Assembly: GCA_002429325.1 (NCBI GenBank)
Contig: DIZH01000023.1
Coordinates: forward strand, 1-47,919
Length of the DNA stretch: 47,919 nt
Reading direction: 5' to 3'
Source of the DNA: Patescibacteria group bacterium UBA6033
GTDB taxonomy: Bacteria > Patescibacteriota > Minisyncoccia > Phycocordibacterales > Phycocordibacteraceae
In this document: positions 40,228-47,513 of the stretch, in pieces
Layout of the letters: each line of letters begins with the position of its first letter
Numbering within the stretch: the stretch's first letter is position 1
Translations under genes and position numbers: made by a program
Notes under the pieces: model-generated
Seen by the model: only the letters and a program-made list of their open reading frames with translations
What the model was told of the DNA's origin: nothing
Databases searched by the model: none

Positions 40228-40977
40228 TTATTCGGAGTAGCGCTTTCCGCTCTCTGCGAGGAGCGGCGCCCATATGAGTCGGTTGATGACGAACACAATC
40301 ACGAGTATCACGAGCATGCCCGCAATCGCCACATGTGTAATGCCAGTAGCGCTCGCGTCTTTGATGAACGCGCCGAACCCTGTGATGCTCGTGATAATCT
40401 CTGCGCCGATGACCGACTCCCAACCGATGGCGATGCCCACGATCGAGCCCGTGAGAATGGCAGGGAAGGAGAGTGGTGCGAGATAGTACGGAATTCGGCG
40501 CAGGCCACGCGCGCCGAAGATAGTTGCGGCGTCGTTCAGGTCGGAGTGTGCGTTCTTTATTGCGGTGAGCACAGCGAAAAGTATTGGCCATATGACCGAG
40601 CTCACGGCGAAGAGGATAATCATCATATCCGTATAGCCGAGGAAGTAGATGAAGAAGGGAATGAGCGCGAATGACGGCACATTCTGCAGTATGTCGAACA
40701 CGGGGAACAGTGCGTCAGCGAACGGACTCCATCCGACGACGAGGGCAATTGCGACGCCGAGCACGAGCGCGATGCCATAGGCGACGGCAAGGCGATAGGT
40801 GGTGTGGAGGACTGCATTCGTCAGCGCGAACCATGCGACTGGACCGAAGTAGCCAAAGGCACCTACAAACAGGGCGATAACTACGACCACACCCATGATA
40901 ATCCACGAGCGCTTGTGTCGTGCCAAATGCGCGCGCTGCCAAGCGAGAGATTGCAGGTGGGCAACACTTCGAATCAT
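40228..40977 (-). CDS. ABC importer permease, SsuC/TauC-like
   Basis: The product is 249 residues with about six transmembrane helices. A binding-protein-dependent transport inner-membrane domain spans about 60-240, with AATIFGARGLRRIPYYLAPL (about 150-169), the EAA loop that docks on the ATPase. It overlaps the ATPase start and is translationally coupled to it. TAGAAT lies 6 bases before the ATG. It is found without a solute-binding protein. Confidence 0.87.
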   Translation of the reverse strand: MIRSVAHLQSLAWQRAHLARHKRSWIIMGVVVVIALFVGAFGYFGPVAWFALTNAVLHTTYRLAVAYGIALVLGVAIALVVGWSPFADALFPVFDILQNVPSFALIPFFIYFLGYTDMMIILFAVSSVIWPILFAVLTAIKNAHSDLNDAATIFGARGLRRIPYYLAPLSFPAILTGSIVGIAIGWESVIGAEIITSITGFGAFIKDASATGITHVAIAGMLVILVIVFVINRLIWAPLLAESGKRYSE

Positions 40978-40983
40978 AGTGCT

Positions 40984-40989
40984 ATTCTA
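40984..40989 (-). promoter_or_regulatory. -10 hexamer TAGAAT, leaderless start
   Basis: Six bases separate it from the ATG at 40977 on the minus strand. Confidence 0.6.
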
Positions 40990-41039
40990 GCGCGATTTTC
41001 AGTGGAGTCCCACTGAAAATTTGCGCACGAAGCCTTACG

Positions 41040-41600
41040 TTAGAGTGTACTGAAGAACGAAACAGAGGATGGGGGAGTAAAAACGCTTGCGTCGACGGTC
41101 CACGGATTACATGCGAAAGAGATATCTGTTGCCAGGTCAATGCCTCCATTAGTCGCGATAGCGCTGCCGCTCGCACTTGATGCTGCTAGAAGCACGAGGC
41201 CTTTAATCGCACCGGTCATCCATGCATAGAGGTGCGTACCATCATCAATCATTGATGAGTTAGAGAAATTCCCGCGCGCTTTCTCGCCGGCGACATAGAG
41301 TGTGCCCGAGCGACTATAGCCAGTCATAGTTTTAACGCTGCAAACCAAAGGCTGTTTGAGGCTGATGAGATAGGGAATAGTCCCAATGCCGACAATTTTT
41401 GCTGTAGTTTTTGTAGGCTTTTTAGCCGTTGTTGATGTAGGGGCTTTAGTTGTTGTTTTCGGTACTGAGGTCGTGGCTGTCGGGGTTGAGGTAGCGGTCG
41501 GCGATTCAGTCGTGACTGTCGGAGCAAGCATGAAGTAATACCATCCGCCTGCGAATACAATAACTATCGCGAGCACCCACAGAAGTGTTTTGTTTGGCAT
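41040..41600 (-). CDS. Hypothetical single-pass exported protein
   Basis: The product is 186 residues from ATG 41600 (MPNKTLLWVL); the frame continues upstream to 41663. An anchor helix (about 5-25) is followed by a Thr/Pro/Lys-rich linker (about 30-70) and a compact domain (about 75-186) with three Cys. TACACT 9 bases before the ATG supports the shorter start. The family is not recognised. Confidence 0.6.
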   Translation of the reverse strand: MPNKTLLWVLAIVIVFAGGWYYFMLAPTVTTESPTATSTPTATTSVPKTTTKAPTSTTAKKPTKTTAKIVGIGTIPYLISLKQPLVCSVKTMTGYSRSGTLYVAGEKARGNFSNSSMIDDGTHLYAWMTGAIKGLVLLAASSASGSAIATNGGIDLATDISFACNPWTVDASVFTPPSSVSFFSTL

Positions 41601-41675
41601 ATAAACCGAAGTGTAGCACTCATGTTTCCCATCTCTGGCGCTCGGCGAAGCCACCGGGGACAACGATGGCTTGAT

Positions 41676-41897
41676 TCAGGTCGGTCGCCGACCCCAACGC
41701 ACGTGAGCCCAGATCCTTTCGTGCAGGTAATAGAGTATTGTGCTGTAGAAATCGACAAACAAAACGATGCCGGCAGAGAACATCACGTTGCGAGTAAAGA
41801 AATACGCAACCATATAATCGACCGCTACACTGATTGCGCGATAGCTAGCAGCTTTCGCGATTGAACGAGAGTGCGTCTCAGCGGGCTTTATTTTCAT
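41676..41897 (-). CDS. DUF2061 membrane protein
   Basis: The product is 73 residues with two transmembrane helices (about 20-36 and 40-58). The pattern SIAKAASYRAIS and the end YLHERIWAHVRWGR are typical of DUF2061. It follows a rhodanese gene by 12 bases in the same operon. In other bacteria DUF2061 proteins lie near sulfate-assimilation genes; a sulfur link here is inference. Confidence 0.8.
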   Translation of the reverse strand: MKIKPAETHSRSIAKAASYRAISVAVDYMVAYFFTRNVMFSAGIVLFVDFYSTILYYLHERIWAHVRWGRRPT

Positions 41898-41909
41898 ATG
41901 ACATGAATA

Positions 41910-42197
41910 TTAGTTCTTTTCGAGAGTGCTTATGTGCACCCAGTCGCGAAGTCCACCGACATTTTCTGCATGGAAACCAAATTCTTGGAGATACTGAACT
42001 GCCATATCAGCTCTCCCTCCAGATGCGCAGTAAACGTATATCTTTTTTGCAGGGAGCAATACATCTGTTTTGCCGCGATACAATTCGTCGACAGGAATAT
42101 GGAGAGCATACTCGGCATGCCCCTCGTTCCATTCTTCAGCAGTACGCACATCAAGAAGCTGTGCTTCTCCCGATTTTACCTCATCGCCTAGTGTCAT
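41910..42197 (-). CDS. Rhodanese-domain sulfurtransferase
   Basis: This is a single-domain rhodanese of 95 residues with active-site loop CASGGRA (Cys58) and LLDVRTAEEWNEGHAEYA (about 14-31). It shares an operon with the DUF2061 gene. TATACT 6 bases before the ATG predicts a leaderless mRNA. This is the second rhodanese of the window, the other being in the persulfide operon at 5221. Confidence 0.85.
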   Translation of the reverse strand: MTLGDEVKSGEAQLLDVRTAEEWNEGHAEYALHIPVDELYRGKTDVLLPAKKIYVYCASGGRADMAVQYLQEFGFHAENVGGLRDWVHISTLEKN

Positions 42198-42203
42198 GGG
42201 GCA

Positions 42204-42209
42204 AGTATA
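42204..42209 (-). promoter_or_regulatory. -10 hexamer TATACT, leaderless start
   Basis: Six bases separate it from the ATG at 42197 on the minus strand. Confidence 0.6.
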
Positions 42210-42257
42210 GCAAACTCATTATTTTTAGACACTGAGTGTCTGCAAATAATACAAGAA

Positions 42258-42281
42258 GGGCTGGCGATTGAACGCCAGCCC
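42258..42281 (-). terminator. Hairpin after the 2H-phosphoesterase-like gene
   Basis: GGGCTGGCG (42258-42266) pairs with CGCCAGCCC (42273-42281) around ATTGAA. On the minus strand it follows the stop at 42285 and is trailed by a weak T-rich stretch. Confidence 0.6.
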
Positions 42282-42284
42282 CGC

Positions 42285-42776
42285 TCAAAATGGAATGTCT
42301 CCCAAGGTATGTCTGCTTTTCACAGTTTTATTTGCGTCCTCGCCACGCTCAATCAATATGAGATGCTTTGAGGTGTAACGACTACCGGACGCGAGCGAAT
42401 AACTCGTATCAGTGACATACGGATGATAGCCCGCGCCTATCCATTTCAGTTCTCTTGGCAGACTTTTTCTCTCCGCAAGGAAGACGAGAAGTTCGGTGTG
42501 CAGAAGATTCAATCGCTCGTCTCGGCGCAGCACGTGCACAGGAACATTCGCGTGTGGACCGAAGAACTCCTGTCTTTCGGTAATCAGCTCAATGCTGTTC
42601 TGTACCCCGCAAGCCAAGAGCATCAGTTTATTTCGCAGGCCCGCGAGTCTTTCTTCTGAATCGATGCGAAACCAAGGCATTACGGTGCAGTGCAGAGGCA
42701 ACGGTTTACCTTGCGGATACACGTCGCCGACAGCCGTCTTTTCAATCGGCAGGACTACGAGATATTCTTTGTTCAT
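42285..42776 (-). CDS. 2H phosphoesterase / RNA-ligase-like protein
   Basis: The product is 163 residues from ATG 42776, chosen because GGAGG lies 8 bases upstream on this strand; the longer frame to 42806 has no such site. The first catalytic motif is HCTV (His29, Thr31). The second is a degenerate HPYV (His118). This fits the 2H superfamily that acts on cyclic phosphates or 2'-5' linkages. Without the second Ser/Thr the activity is uncertain. Confidence 0.6.
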   Translation of the reverse strand: MNKEYLVVLPIEKTAVGDVYPQGKPLPLHCTVMPWFRIDSEERLAGLRNKLMLLACGVQNSIELITERQEFFGPHANVPVHVLRRDERLNLLHTELLVFLAERKSLPRELKWIGAGYHPYVTDTSYSLASGSRYTSKHLILIERGEDANKTVKSRHTLGDIPF

Positions 42777-42843
42777 TTCAGAACCTCCGCAAAGTAAGTT
42801 GGACAATCTGCGAGGAGTTTATGACAGAACTATATAAAAGTCA

Positions 42844-42869
42844 CTGGACCGTCTGAGACGATAGGGAAC
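42844..42869 (+). repeat. 26-base interspersed repeat, copy a (divergent)
   Basis: It matches the consensus start CTGG-CCGTCTG and end GGGAAC with several changes. It is the most diverged of six same-orientation copies. Confidence 0.5.
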
Positions 42870-42901
42870 TGTTATTTCCCTGATATGACGGTGACAAATC
42901 C

Positions 42902-43057
42902 TTATCTGAATGCAAAAGCCATAAGCACGATGGTCAAAACATTGAGCACCACTAACGTTACTACCTCCTGGGTCTTTGGAAGGGGGTGCTGCAAAATGTA
43001 GACCGTGTAGATGATTGCAACAATCGCTGCACCGATAAAATTTCCTCTTATTATCAT
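42902..43057 (-). CDS. Small two-helix membrane protein
   Basis: The product is 51 residues, from ATG at 43057 to TAA at 42902-42904 on this strand. Two hydrophobic helices (about 6-22 and 33-49) are separated by a short polar loop (QHPLPKTQE). Codon use and hydrophobic periodicity look genuine. CATAAT lies about 11 bases before the ATG. No family is recognised; it resembles small membrane proteins with no known role. Confidence 0.55.
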   Translation of the reverse strand: MIIRGNFIGAAIVAIIYTVYILQHPLPKTQEVVTLVVLNVLTIVLMAFAFR

Positions 43058-43127
43058 ATTTGATTGAGATTATGTAAGTAATCTGACTTACTGGTAAGTG
43101 TAGCATTTTCGCCTGCGCTGGTGTTTG

Positions 43128-43153
43128 CTGGCCGTCTGGGACGATATTGGAAC
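43128..43153 (+). repeat. 26-base interspersed repeat, copy b
   Basis: It begins CTGGCCGTCTGGGACGATAT and ends GGAAC, and precedes the gene at 43242 by about 90 bases. Confidence 0.75.
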
Positions 43154-43241
43154 CTTACTTATTTGTAACGGATTCGAATCCTGTCAATGGTGCAAAGAGT
43201 GAATTTCGCAGAGGAGTACTGTGATATTCTAAATTCATACT

Positions 43242-43709
43242 ATGAAACAAGGCTCAGAGGCTTTCAAACAAAATCTCGTTGATTCGAGTGAGGAACCTGA
43301 AAAGAAAGAAGGAGGTATCGTTCTGCCATTTAAACTTAAACCAAGAACGTATGAGAGCGCTACAGAACGTGCACGTGGGTATAAAGAATACAAAGCATTG
43401 GGTGGGATATTGGACGAAATGGAATACCAGGATATTTTGGGACGAATTGATAGTGTAAGAAATACCCCTCTCAATTCCTCGACTCCGTTGCAAGCGAAGA
43501 GTATGGCCAGCGCAGCAGGGATTACCCTCTCTCCTGAGACAATAGCTCTGTATGGGGTTCTACGTCATTATGAAGAACCGAATCCAGACGCAAAAGAACA
43601 CTACAGTACACTGAACGACCAGAAGGTATTGGCCGAAGCGCTCCGTCTGGTCGGCGACAAAGATTCCCTTGCTACCTTCATAGAAACACACCCTCATATT
43701 TTTAATTGA
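43242..43709 (+). CDS. Hypothetical soluble protein
   Basis: The product is 155 residues, charged, with no signal peptide or membrane segment. It contains a helical middle (about 40-75) and a C-terminal helical region with LAEALRLVGDKDSLATFIE (about 130-148). TATTCT (43225-43230) 11 bases before the ATG could be the -10 hexamer. No family is recognised. Confidence 0.6.
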   Translation: MKQGSEAFKQNLVDSSEEPEKKEGGIVLPFKLKPRTYESATERARGYKEYKALGGILDEMEYQDILGRIDSVRNTPLNSSTPLQAKSMASAAGITLSPETIALYGVLRHYEEPNPDAKEHYSTLNDQKVLAEALRLVGDKDSLATFIETHPHIFN

Positions 43710-43807
43710 TAACGAGCTGCGCACTTTCTGCTGGGAGCGTAGTGCGACGTGCTAGCCATTTCTACGATTCATTTCAATGAGTAAGTATGTTCGAATGGAA
43801 TATATGA

Positions 43808-43813
43808 CATACT
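43808..43813 (+). promoter_or_regulatory. -10 hexamer CATACT, leaderless start
   Basis: Seven bases separate it from the ATG at 43821. Confidence 0.45.
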
Positions 43814-43820
43814 TATTGGT

Positions 43821-44690
43821 ATGATGAAAGTTTGTAATAAAATATGGGTCATCGCATTGCTGTTCTCTGTCTTCGTGGGAGGGACGAATGCGAGCGCACA
43901 AGGCGTCGCGTCCACAGCAAGTTCTCCATTTACCCACGATCTCACTCTCGGGATGAGAGGGAGTGACGTATCTTCTCTGCAGCAATTTTTAATCGACACT
44001 GGTTTTCTAAAGATTTCTACAACAACTAATTACTTTGGCCTCCTCACGAAAGCCGCCGTTGGCGAGTGGCAAGCTCTCGCGGGTATCTCTCCGTCGATTG
44101 GATACTTCGGCCCTCTTTCAAGAGCAAAGGTCGGCGCAGCCCTCGAGCCCGCACCAATCATCGAGTCGATCCCGGTACCGAGTATTGTCATACCGACCGC
44201 TACGACAACCGCAGCGGCTGTGGCTGGCAAGAATGGGTCCCCAGTGCGCCTACGCATCCCATCGCTCGGCGTCGACGCAGGCTTCCAGTTCAACGGTCTC
44301 AAGCCCGATGGGACGATGGAGGTACCAAGTACTATTTATGACGTGGGGTGGTATACGGGCAGTCCGCGCCCGGGGGAGAAAGGTAATTCTATTATTACCG
44401 GGCATGTCGCCCAGATACGCAGATCAATCATGACGAAACAAGGTGTATTTTATAATTTGAGTCAGTTGCGACAAGGCGATGACTTGTATGTACTGAATGA
44501 CAAAGGAGAAACCATAAGGTTCATTGTTCGCGCGAGCCGCCTCTACGATCCCACAGCGGATGCGACAAATATCTTTACTTCTACCGACGACCGCGCTCAT
44601 CTCAACATCATTACTTGTGAAGGCACTTGGAATCAGGACCAATTAAGCTTTTCCCAAAGGTTAGTGATATTCGCTGATTCCGCGCAGTAG
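43821..44690 (+). CDS. Secreted peptidoglycan-binding domain fused to sortase
   Basis: The product is 289 residues. A signal peptide (about 1-27) precedes a PG_binding_1-like domain (about 38-106, with GMRGSDVSSLQQFLIDTGFL and YFGPLSRAKVG), a Pro/Thr/Ala linker (about 108-138) and a sortase domain (about 140-286). Catalytic residues are His195 (TGHV), Cys266 (IITCEG) and Arg280 (FSQRLVIF). No C-terminal anchor is seen, so the binding domain may hold the enzyme at the wall. It is a class E/F-like sortase and a paralogue of the one at 8510. No sorting-signal protein is adjacent. Confidence 0.9.
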   Translation: MMKVCNKIWVIALLFSVFVGGTNASAQGVASTASSPFTHDLTLGMRGSDVSSLQQFLIDTGFLKISTTTNYFGLLTKAAVGEWQALAGISPSIGYFGPLSRAKVGAALEPAPIIESIPVPSIVIPTATTTAAAVAGKNGSPVRLRIPSLGVDAGFQFNGLKPDGTMEVPSTIYDVGWYTGSPRPGEKGNSIITGHVAQIRRSIMTKQGVFYNLSQLRQGDDLYVLNDKGETIRFIVRASRLYDPTADATNIFTSTDDRAHLNIITCEGTWNQDQLSFSQRLVIFADSAQ

Positions 44691-44922
44691 TTTTTGGCTT
44701 ATTGTCACCACAAGAGTACTTCCATTTCTCTAACTCCTTGTAGTCGTAAGTGAAATCGGTCACTGGGACGAGATGGGCGACTTATTTTTTAGAAGTGATA
44801 ACGACTATGAAAATAGAAGCGACCAAAATCTCTTGAGTGAAGCGATTAGAGATTTGAAGCACTCTCTGTGGTGTACTCTAGTGGCGAACCTCTCTAATCA
44901 AAACCGGAAGGGGATACTGATG

Positions 44923-45177
44923 CTATTGATGAAAACGACTCACGATATTTTGGAAATAAGAAGCGATGGTCGCAAAGCCAGGAATGACTCCGAAGAAAGA
45001 GAGAGCCCAACCCAAAAGTGCAATCATCAGAATCCCGCCAACGAGCGCGCCCGCACCTTGGAAGAGACCGTACAGGAAAGGGGGACGCTGGACACTTGTC
45101 CGCTCTTTTATTTCTTCGAGCTCAGTTTCTATCTGTTCCAGATGTTTTAACCCCTCTTCTGCGATATGTTCGTCCAT
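44923..45177 (-). CDS. DUF5665-like small membrane protein
   Basis: The product is 84 residues. A helical N-terminus (about 5-30) is followed by RPPFLYGLFQGAGALVGG (about 31-48) and a transmembrane helix (about 45-66), matching DUF5665-type proteins. TACACT 8 bases before the ATG on this strand suggests a nearly leaderless mRNA. The interval 44691-44922 shows nothing beyond a weak resemblance to the 26-base repeat near 44764-44785. Confidence 0.7.
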   Translation of the reverse strand: MDEHIAEEGLKHLEQIETELEEIKERTSVQRPPFLYGLFQGAGALVGGILMIALLGWALSFFGVIPGFATIASYFQNIVSRFHQ

Positions 45178-45185
45178 ACTGAATT

Positions 45186-45191
45186 AGTGTA
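45186..45191 (-). promoter_or_regulatory. -10 hexamer TACACT, near-leaderless start
   Basis: Eight bases separate it from the ATG at 45177 on the minus strand. Confidence 0.4.
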
Positions 45192-45231
45192 GCGCATTAT
45201 ATATACCGCTGACAGGAGATGATTTGTTTGG

Positions 45232-45257
45232 CTGGCCGCGTGGTACGACGTGGGAAC
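45232..45257 (+). repeat. 26-base interspersed repeat, copy c
   Basis: It begins CTGGCCGCGTGGTACGACGT and ends GGGAAC. It lies between the divergent genes at 44923 and 45289. Confidence 0.75.
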
Positions 45258-45275
45258 CAGTTTGAAATGAGCTGT

Positions 45276-45281
45276 TATACT
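45276..45281 (+). promoter_or_regulatory. -10 hexamer TATACT, leaderless GTG start
   Basis: Seven bases separate it from the GTG at 45289, which supports GTG as a leaderless start codon. Confidence 0.6.
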
Positions 45282-45288
45282 TCTTGCT

Positions 45289-45831
45289 GTGACAACTCTC
45301 ATATTTGGCATCGGCATTCCTGGTTCAGGGAAGACCACGATTTTGCAAAAGTTCGCAGAAAAGTATGGGTTTGAGTTCATCTCTATCGACGAACTGAAGA
45401 TAAAGAAGTTAGGTAGGGTCCAAGATGTCTCCCCAGAGATGTCCAAAGAACTTTGGGATGAAGCACGCGGTCGTATGAAAGAATTGTTGGCAGAGGGTCG
45501 TAATGTTGTTTTTGATTCAACGTTTACAAGACGTGAATGGCGAGATAGCTTTTTCCCGCACGTTCGAACTATCCCAAATGTTACGATCGAGGGACTCTTT
45601 TTTGATATTCCAGTCGAACATGTATTGGAGCGCAATGCTAAACGTGGTGCGTCAGGTGGCAAATTAACGCCGGAGGATTATATACGAGAATCGCATGAGC
45701 GATTGCATGGGAATGCCCCCAGCAAGGAAGAAGACTTTGATATCTTAATGCGCATTGATGAGCACGGGACCATGTCTATCCTAAAGGGCACCAAAGACAG
45801 TACCCTATTGCAATATTTGAAACAGAATTAG
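45289..45831 (+). CDS. P-loop kinase-like protein (zeta-toxin / polynucleotide-kinase type)
   Basis: The product is 180 residues with a GTG start. Walker A is GIPGSGKTT (9-17). An Asp in SIDELK (about 33) and NVVFDSTFTRREWR (about 72-85) match small-molecule or nucleic-acid kinases of the AAA_33 group, with lid arginines near 115-118. The substrate is unknown. No antitoxin-like partner is adjacent, so a toxin role is unlikely. It is flanked by 26-base repeats on both sides. Confidence 0.8.
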   Translation: MTTLIFGIGIPGSGKTTILQKFAEKYGFEFISIDELKIKKLGRVQDVSPEMSKELWDEARGRMKELLAEGRNVVFDSTFTRREWRDSFFPHVRTIPNVTIEGLFFDIPVEHVLERNAKRGASGGKLTPEDYIRESHERLHGNAPSKEEDFDILMRIDEHGTMSILKGTKDSTLLQYLKQN

Positions 45832-45857
45832 CTGGCCGTCTGGGACGATATCCGAAC
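45832..45857 (+). repeat. 26-base interspersed repeat, copy d
   Basis: It begins CTGGCCGTCTGGGACGATAT and ends CCGAAC, identical to copy f, and starts just after the stop of the kinase gene. Confidence 0.8.
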
Positions 45858-45859
45858 GG

Positions 45860-46225
45860 CTATTGAAATTTATTGAGAACCGCAGTGAGCTTCTCGAGCA
45901 TATCGTCTGCGTTCTCATATTCGAAACGATTCGATACCGCGTTATCGATAGAGAAAGAGGGGTGAGAATCTTTCTCGTACATTGCAACGACTGGGACGTG
46001 TGCGGCGTCGGCCCATCCGATCTCAATACCGGCACCGAGAGAAGGTGCAGAAACTTCTGCAACTACCGCGTCGCAGTTATTTATCATCTCGCGTGTTATT
46101 TCTTCTATAGGACCTTCCTGTGGAAGTAGGATCTCATGCGCGCTATTCAGAGCCGAGTCACGTAGTGGAATGTAGAGCTTATTCTTGAAGTCGAAATTAC
46201 TCGAATGAGCGACAAAGATTTTCAT
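45860..46225 (-). CDS. Nucleoside 2-deoxyribosyltransferase-like protein, copy 1
   Basis: The product is 121 residues. A flavodoxin-like alpha/beta fold with KIFVAHSS at the start, an NCDAVVAEVSAPSLGAGIEIG segment (about 50-70) carrying the family's catalytic-type Glu, and LPQEGPIEE resemble the nucleoside 2-deoxyribosyltransferase family. Members cleave or exchange the N-glycosidic bond of deoxynucleosides. A near-identical copy lies at 47514-47879. TATAAT lies 8 bases before the ATG. Confidence 0.7.
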   Translation of the reverse strand: MKIFVAHSSNFDFKNKLYIPLRDSALNSAHEILLPQEGPIEEITREMINNCDAVVAEVSAPSLGAGIEIGWADAAHVPVVAMYEKDSHPSFSIDNAVSNRFEYENADDMLEKLTAVLNKFQ

Positions 46226-46233
46226 ATGAGTCC

Positions 46234-46239
46234 ATTATA
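46234..46239 (-). promoter_or_regulatory. -10 hexamer TATAAT, near-leaderless start
   Basis: Eight bases separate it from the ATG at 46225. The same promoter sequence recurs before the duplicate gene. Confidence 0.55.
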
Positions 46240-46251
46240 CCAAAACACGGG

Positions 46252-46277
46252 CTGGCCGTCTGGTACGACGTGGGAAC
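46252..46277 (+). repeat. 26-base interspersed repeat, copy e
   Basis: It begins CTGGCCGTCTGGTACGACGT and ends GGGAAC. It lies between two minus-strand genes. Confidence 0.8.
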
Positions 46278-46278
46278 C

Positions 46279-46848
46279 TTAATTAAATACGCGCCACTCG
46301 AAATCTCGCAGCTGGACCAACTCTAGCTCTGGAGCGGTGTTCACAAGTTCTGCGTAAGATTCTGCGTTAGGCGGCATCGTCTCACTTTCGTAGTGGCAAA
46401 CCACTCGTACCGGAACAAGTCCTAGGCCTTCTCGGATGCCTTTTTCAGAATGTCCAGGCCCATATTTTGCCAAAGCATATGCACCTGCCGAGGAACCAGA
46501 TACAGTTAGTTTCTTCTTCAAGAGCGATTTTAATTCAGGATACTTAGCTAATTGCGCGAGAAGCTTAGGCGTGTGCCCGCCTCGGAAATGAACAGCGTCT
46601 GCTCGCAATACTTGTTCAGTAAAATCCTCTTTGGTGGCTAATTCGACAGTGACACTTTTGTTTACGATTTCTATGATTCTTTTTTTCTGGTCTTCGAATG
46701 CCTCTCGATGGTCGTCATATTCAGATGCAAAGTATACAAGCAGTATGATCGCATTCTCTGGAAGTCCTGAAACTATCTCTTGATAGAAAGTTCGGTTGAG
46801 CTCGTTGTCTTCGCGCTCAAAGCCCCCATGAAGAATGAATTTGGTCAT
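46279..46848 (-). CDS. S51 (peptidase E)-like serine peptidase
   Basis: The product is 189 residues. The nucleophile is Ser120 in SGSSAGAYAL, and HFRGGHTPKLL (about 87-97) is the oxyanion/glycine motif of the class-I amidotransferase-like S51 fold. Family members cleave Asp-X dipeptides or cyanophycin. It is shorter than typical PepE (about 230). TAGAAT 7 bases before the ATG supports the start. Confidence 0.8.
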   Translation of the reverse strand: MTKFILHGGFEREDNELNRTFYQEIVSGLPENAIILLVYFASEYDDHREAFEDQKKRIIEIVNKSVTVELATKEDFTEQVLRADAVHFRGGHTPKLLAQLAKYPELKSLLKKKLTVSGSSAGAYALAKYGPGHSEKGIREGLGLVPVRVVCHYESETMPPNAESYAELVNTAPELELVQLRDFEWRVFN

Positions 46849-46855
46849 GCCGACT

Positions 46856-46861
46856 ATTCTA
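46856..46861 (-). promoter_or_regulatory. -10 hexamer TAGAAT, leaderless start
   Basis: Seven bases separate it from the ATG at 46848 on the minus strand. Confidence 0.55.
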
Positions 46862-46882
46862 CCTTACTGGCGCAGATCAGGG

Positions 46883-46907
46883 CTCGGTCACGCATAAATC
46901 TCTGCTG
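46883..46907 (+). repeat. Inverted partial copy of the GGACTCG-unit repeat
   Basis: The 25 bases here equal the reverse complement of 31835-31859 except for one position, 15 kb away. It lies in the divergent interval between the S51 peptidase and DUF2231 genes. Confidence 0.7.
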
Positions 46908-46927
46908 CGAGCGTATTTTTGGTGCGG

Positions 46928-46933
46928 TATACT
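46928..46933 (+). promoter_or_regulatory. -10 hexamer TATACT, leaderless start
   Basis: Seven bases separate it from the ATG at 46941. Confidence 0.6.
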
Positions 46934-46940
46934 AGATCGC

Positions 46941-47477
46941 ATGAACATTCACCCGTTGTTTGTGCATTTCCCGATAGGGTTACTCGTCGTCTATTCTATT
47001 TTTGAAATAGGAGGATATGTGTGGCCCACGCTCCGCCGCCAGCCGTGGCTTTTCTCGATAAAAGCATTCTTGCTTTTTGTTGGTAGCATCGCCGCCTTTG
47101 TGGCACTTGTCACTGGCGGGGCTGCCGAAGAGCTAATCGAGGGTTCGGCACGCTCGTATATCCTCGAGATGCACTCGCCGATCGCTGTTGTGACAACTAT
47201 CCTCTACTTTATCCTCGCCGCCGCCTACTTGGCGCGTATCTGCGACCTGACCGGCTTTGGCGACCGCATCGCGGCGAGAGGTAGATTCTTCGCGTGGTCG
47301 TGGAATCTTAAGAAGCGCTTCTGGTCTTTTTTCCTCGGCTCCTGGCTTCTACCGCTTTTCGCACTTTTGGCCCTTGTAGGGATGACCGTCACGGGCGCGC
47401 TTGGCGCAGCCATTGTCTATGGGCCAAATGCCGACCCATTTGTCACCTTTATCTACCACCTGTTCTGGGCTCAATAA
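46941..47477 (+). CDS. DUF2231-like membrane protein
   Basis: The product is 178 residues with four transmembrane helices (about 8-27, 40-60, 82-98 and 133-155). The opening MNIHPLFVHFPIGLL is characteristic of DUF2231 (HP-LFVHFPIGL), whose conserved histidines may bind metal or heme. It stands alone between repeats. Its function is unknown. Confidence 0.8.
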   Translation: MNIHPLFVHFPIGLLVVYSIFEIGGYVWPTLRRQPWLFSIKAFLLFVGSIAAFVALVTGGAAEELIEGSARSYILEMHSPIAVVTTILYFILAAAYLARICDLTGFGDRIAARGRFFAWSWNLKKRFWSFFLGSWLLPLFALLALVGMTVTGALGAAIVYGPNADPFVTFIYHLFWAQ

Positions 47478-47485
47478 AGTTTTGG

Positions 47486-47511
47486 CTGGCCGTCTGGGAC
47501 GATATCCGAAC
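47486..47511 (+). repeat. 26-base interspersed repeat, copy f
   Basis: Identical to copy d; it precedes the second deoxyribosyltransferase-like gene in the same way, as part of a duplicated segment. Confidence 0.8.
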
Positions 47512-47513
47512 GG

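Noticed and set aside
42819..43106. 95-residue minus-strand open frame
   Set aside because: A 51-residue frame in another register (42902-43057) has clear membrane-protein character, whereas this one is Cys/His/Arg-rich and unstructured.
43166..43190. tRNA-like 3' end (GGATTCGAATCC followed by TGTCAATGGTGCA)
   Set aside because: It resembles a T arm and acceptor, but no matching 5' half, D arm or anticodon arm could be built upstream. At most a relic.
42844..47511. Reading the 26-base repeats as integron attC sites
   Set aside because: The expected RYYYAAC and GTTRRRY ends are missing on either strand and no integrase gene is present. Kept only as a repeat of unknown kind.
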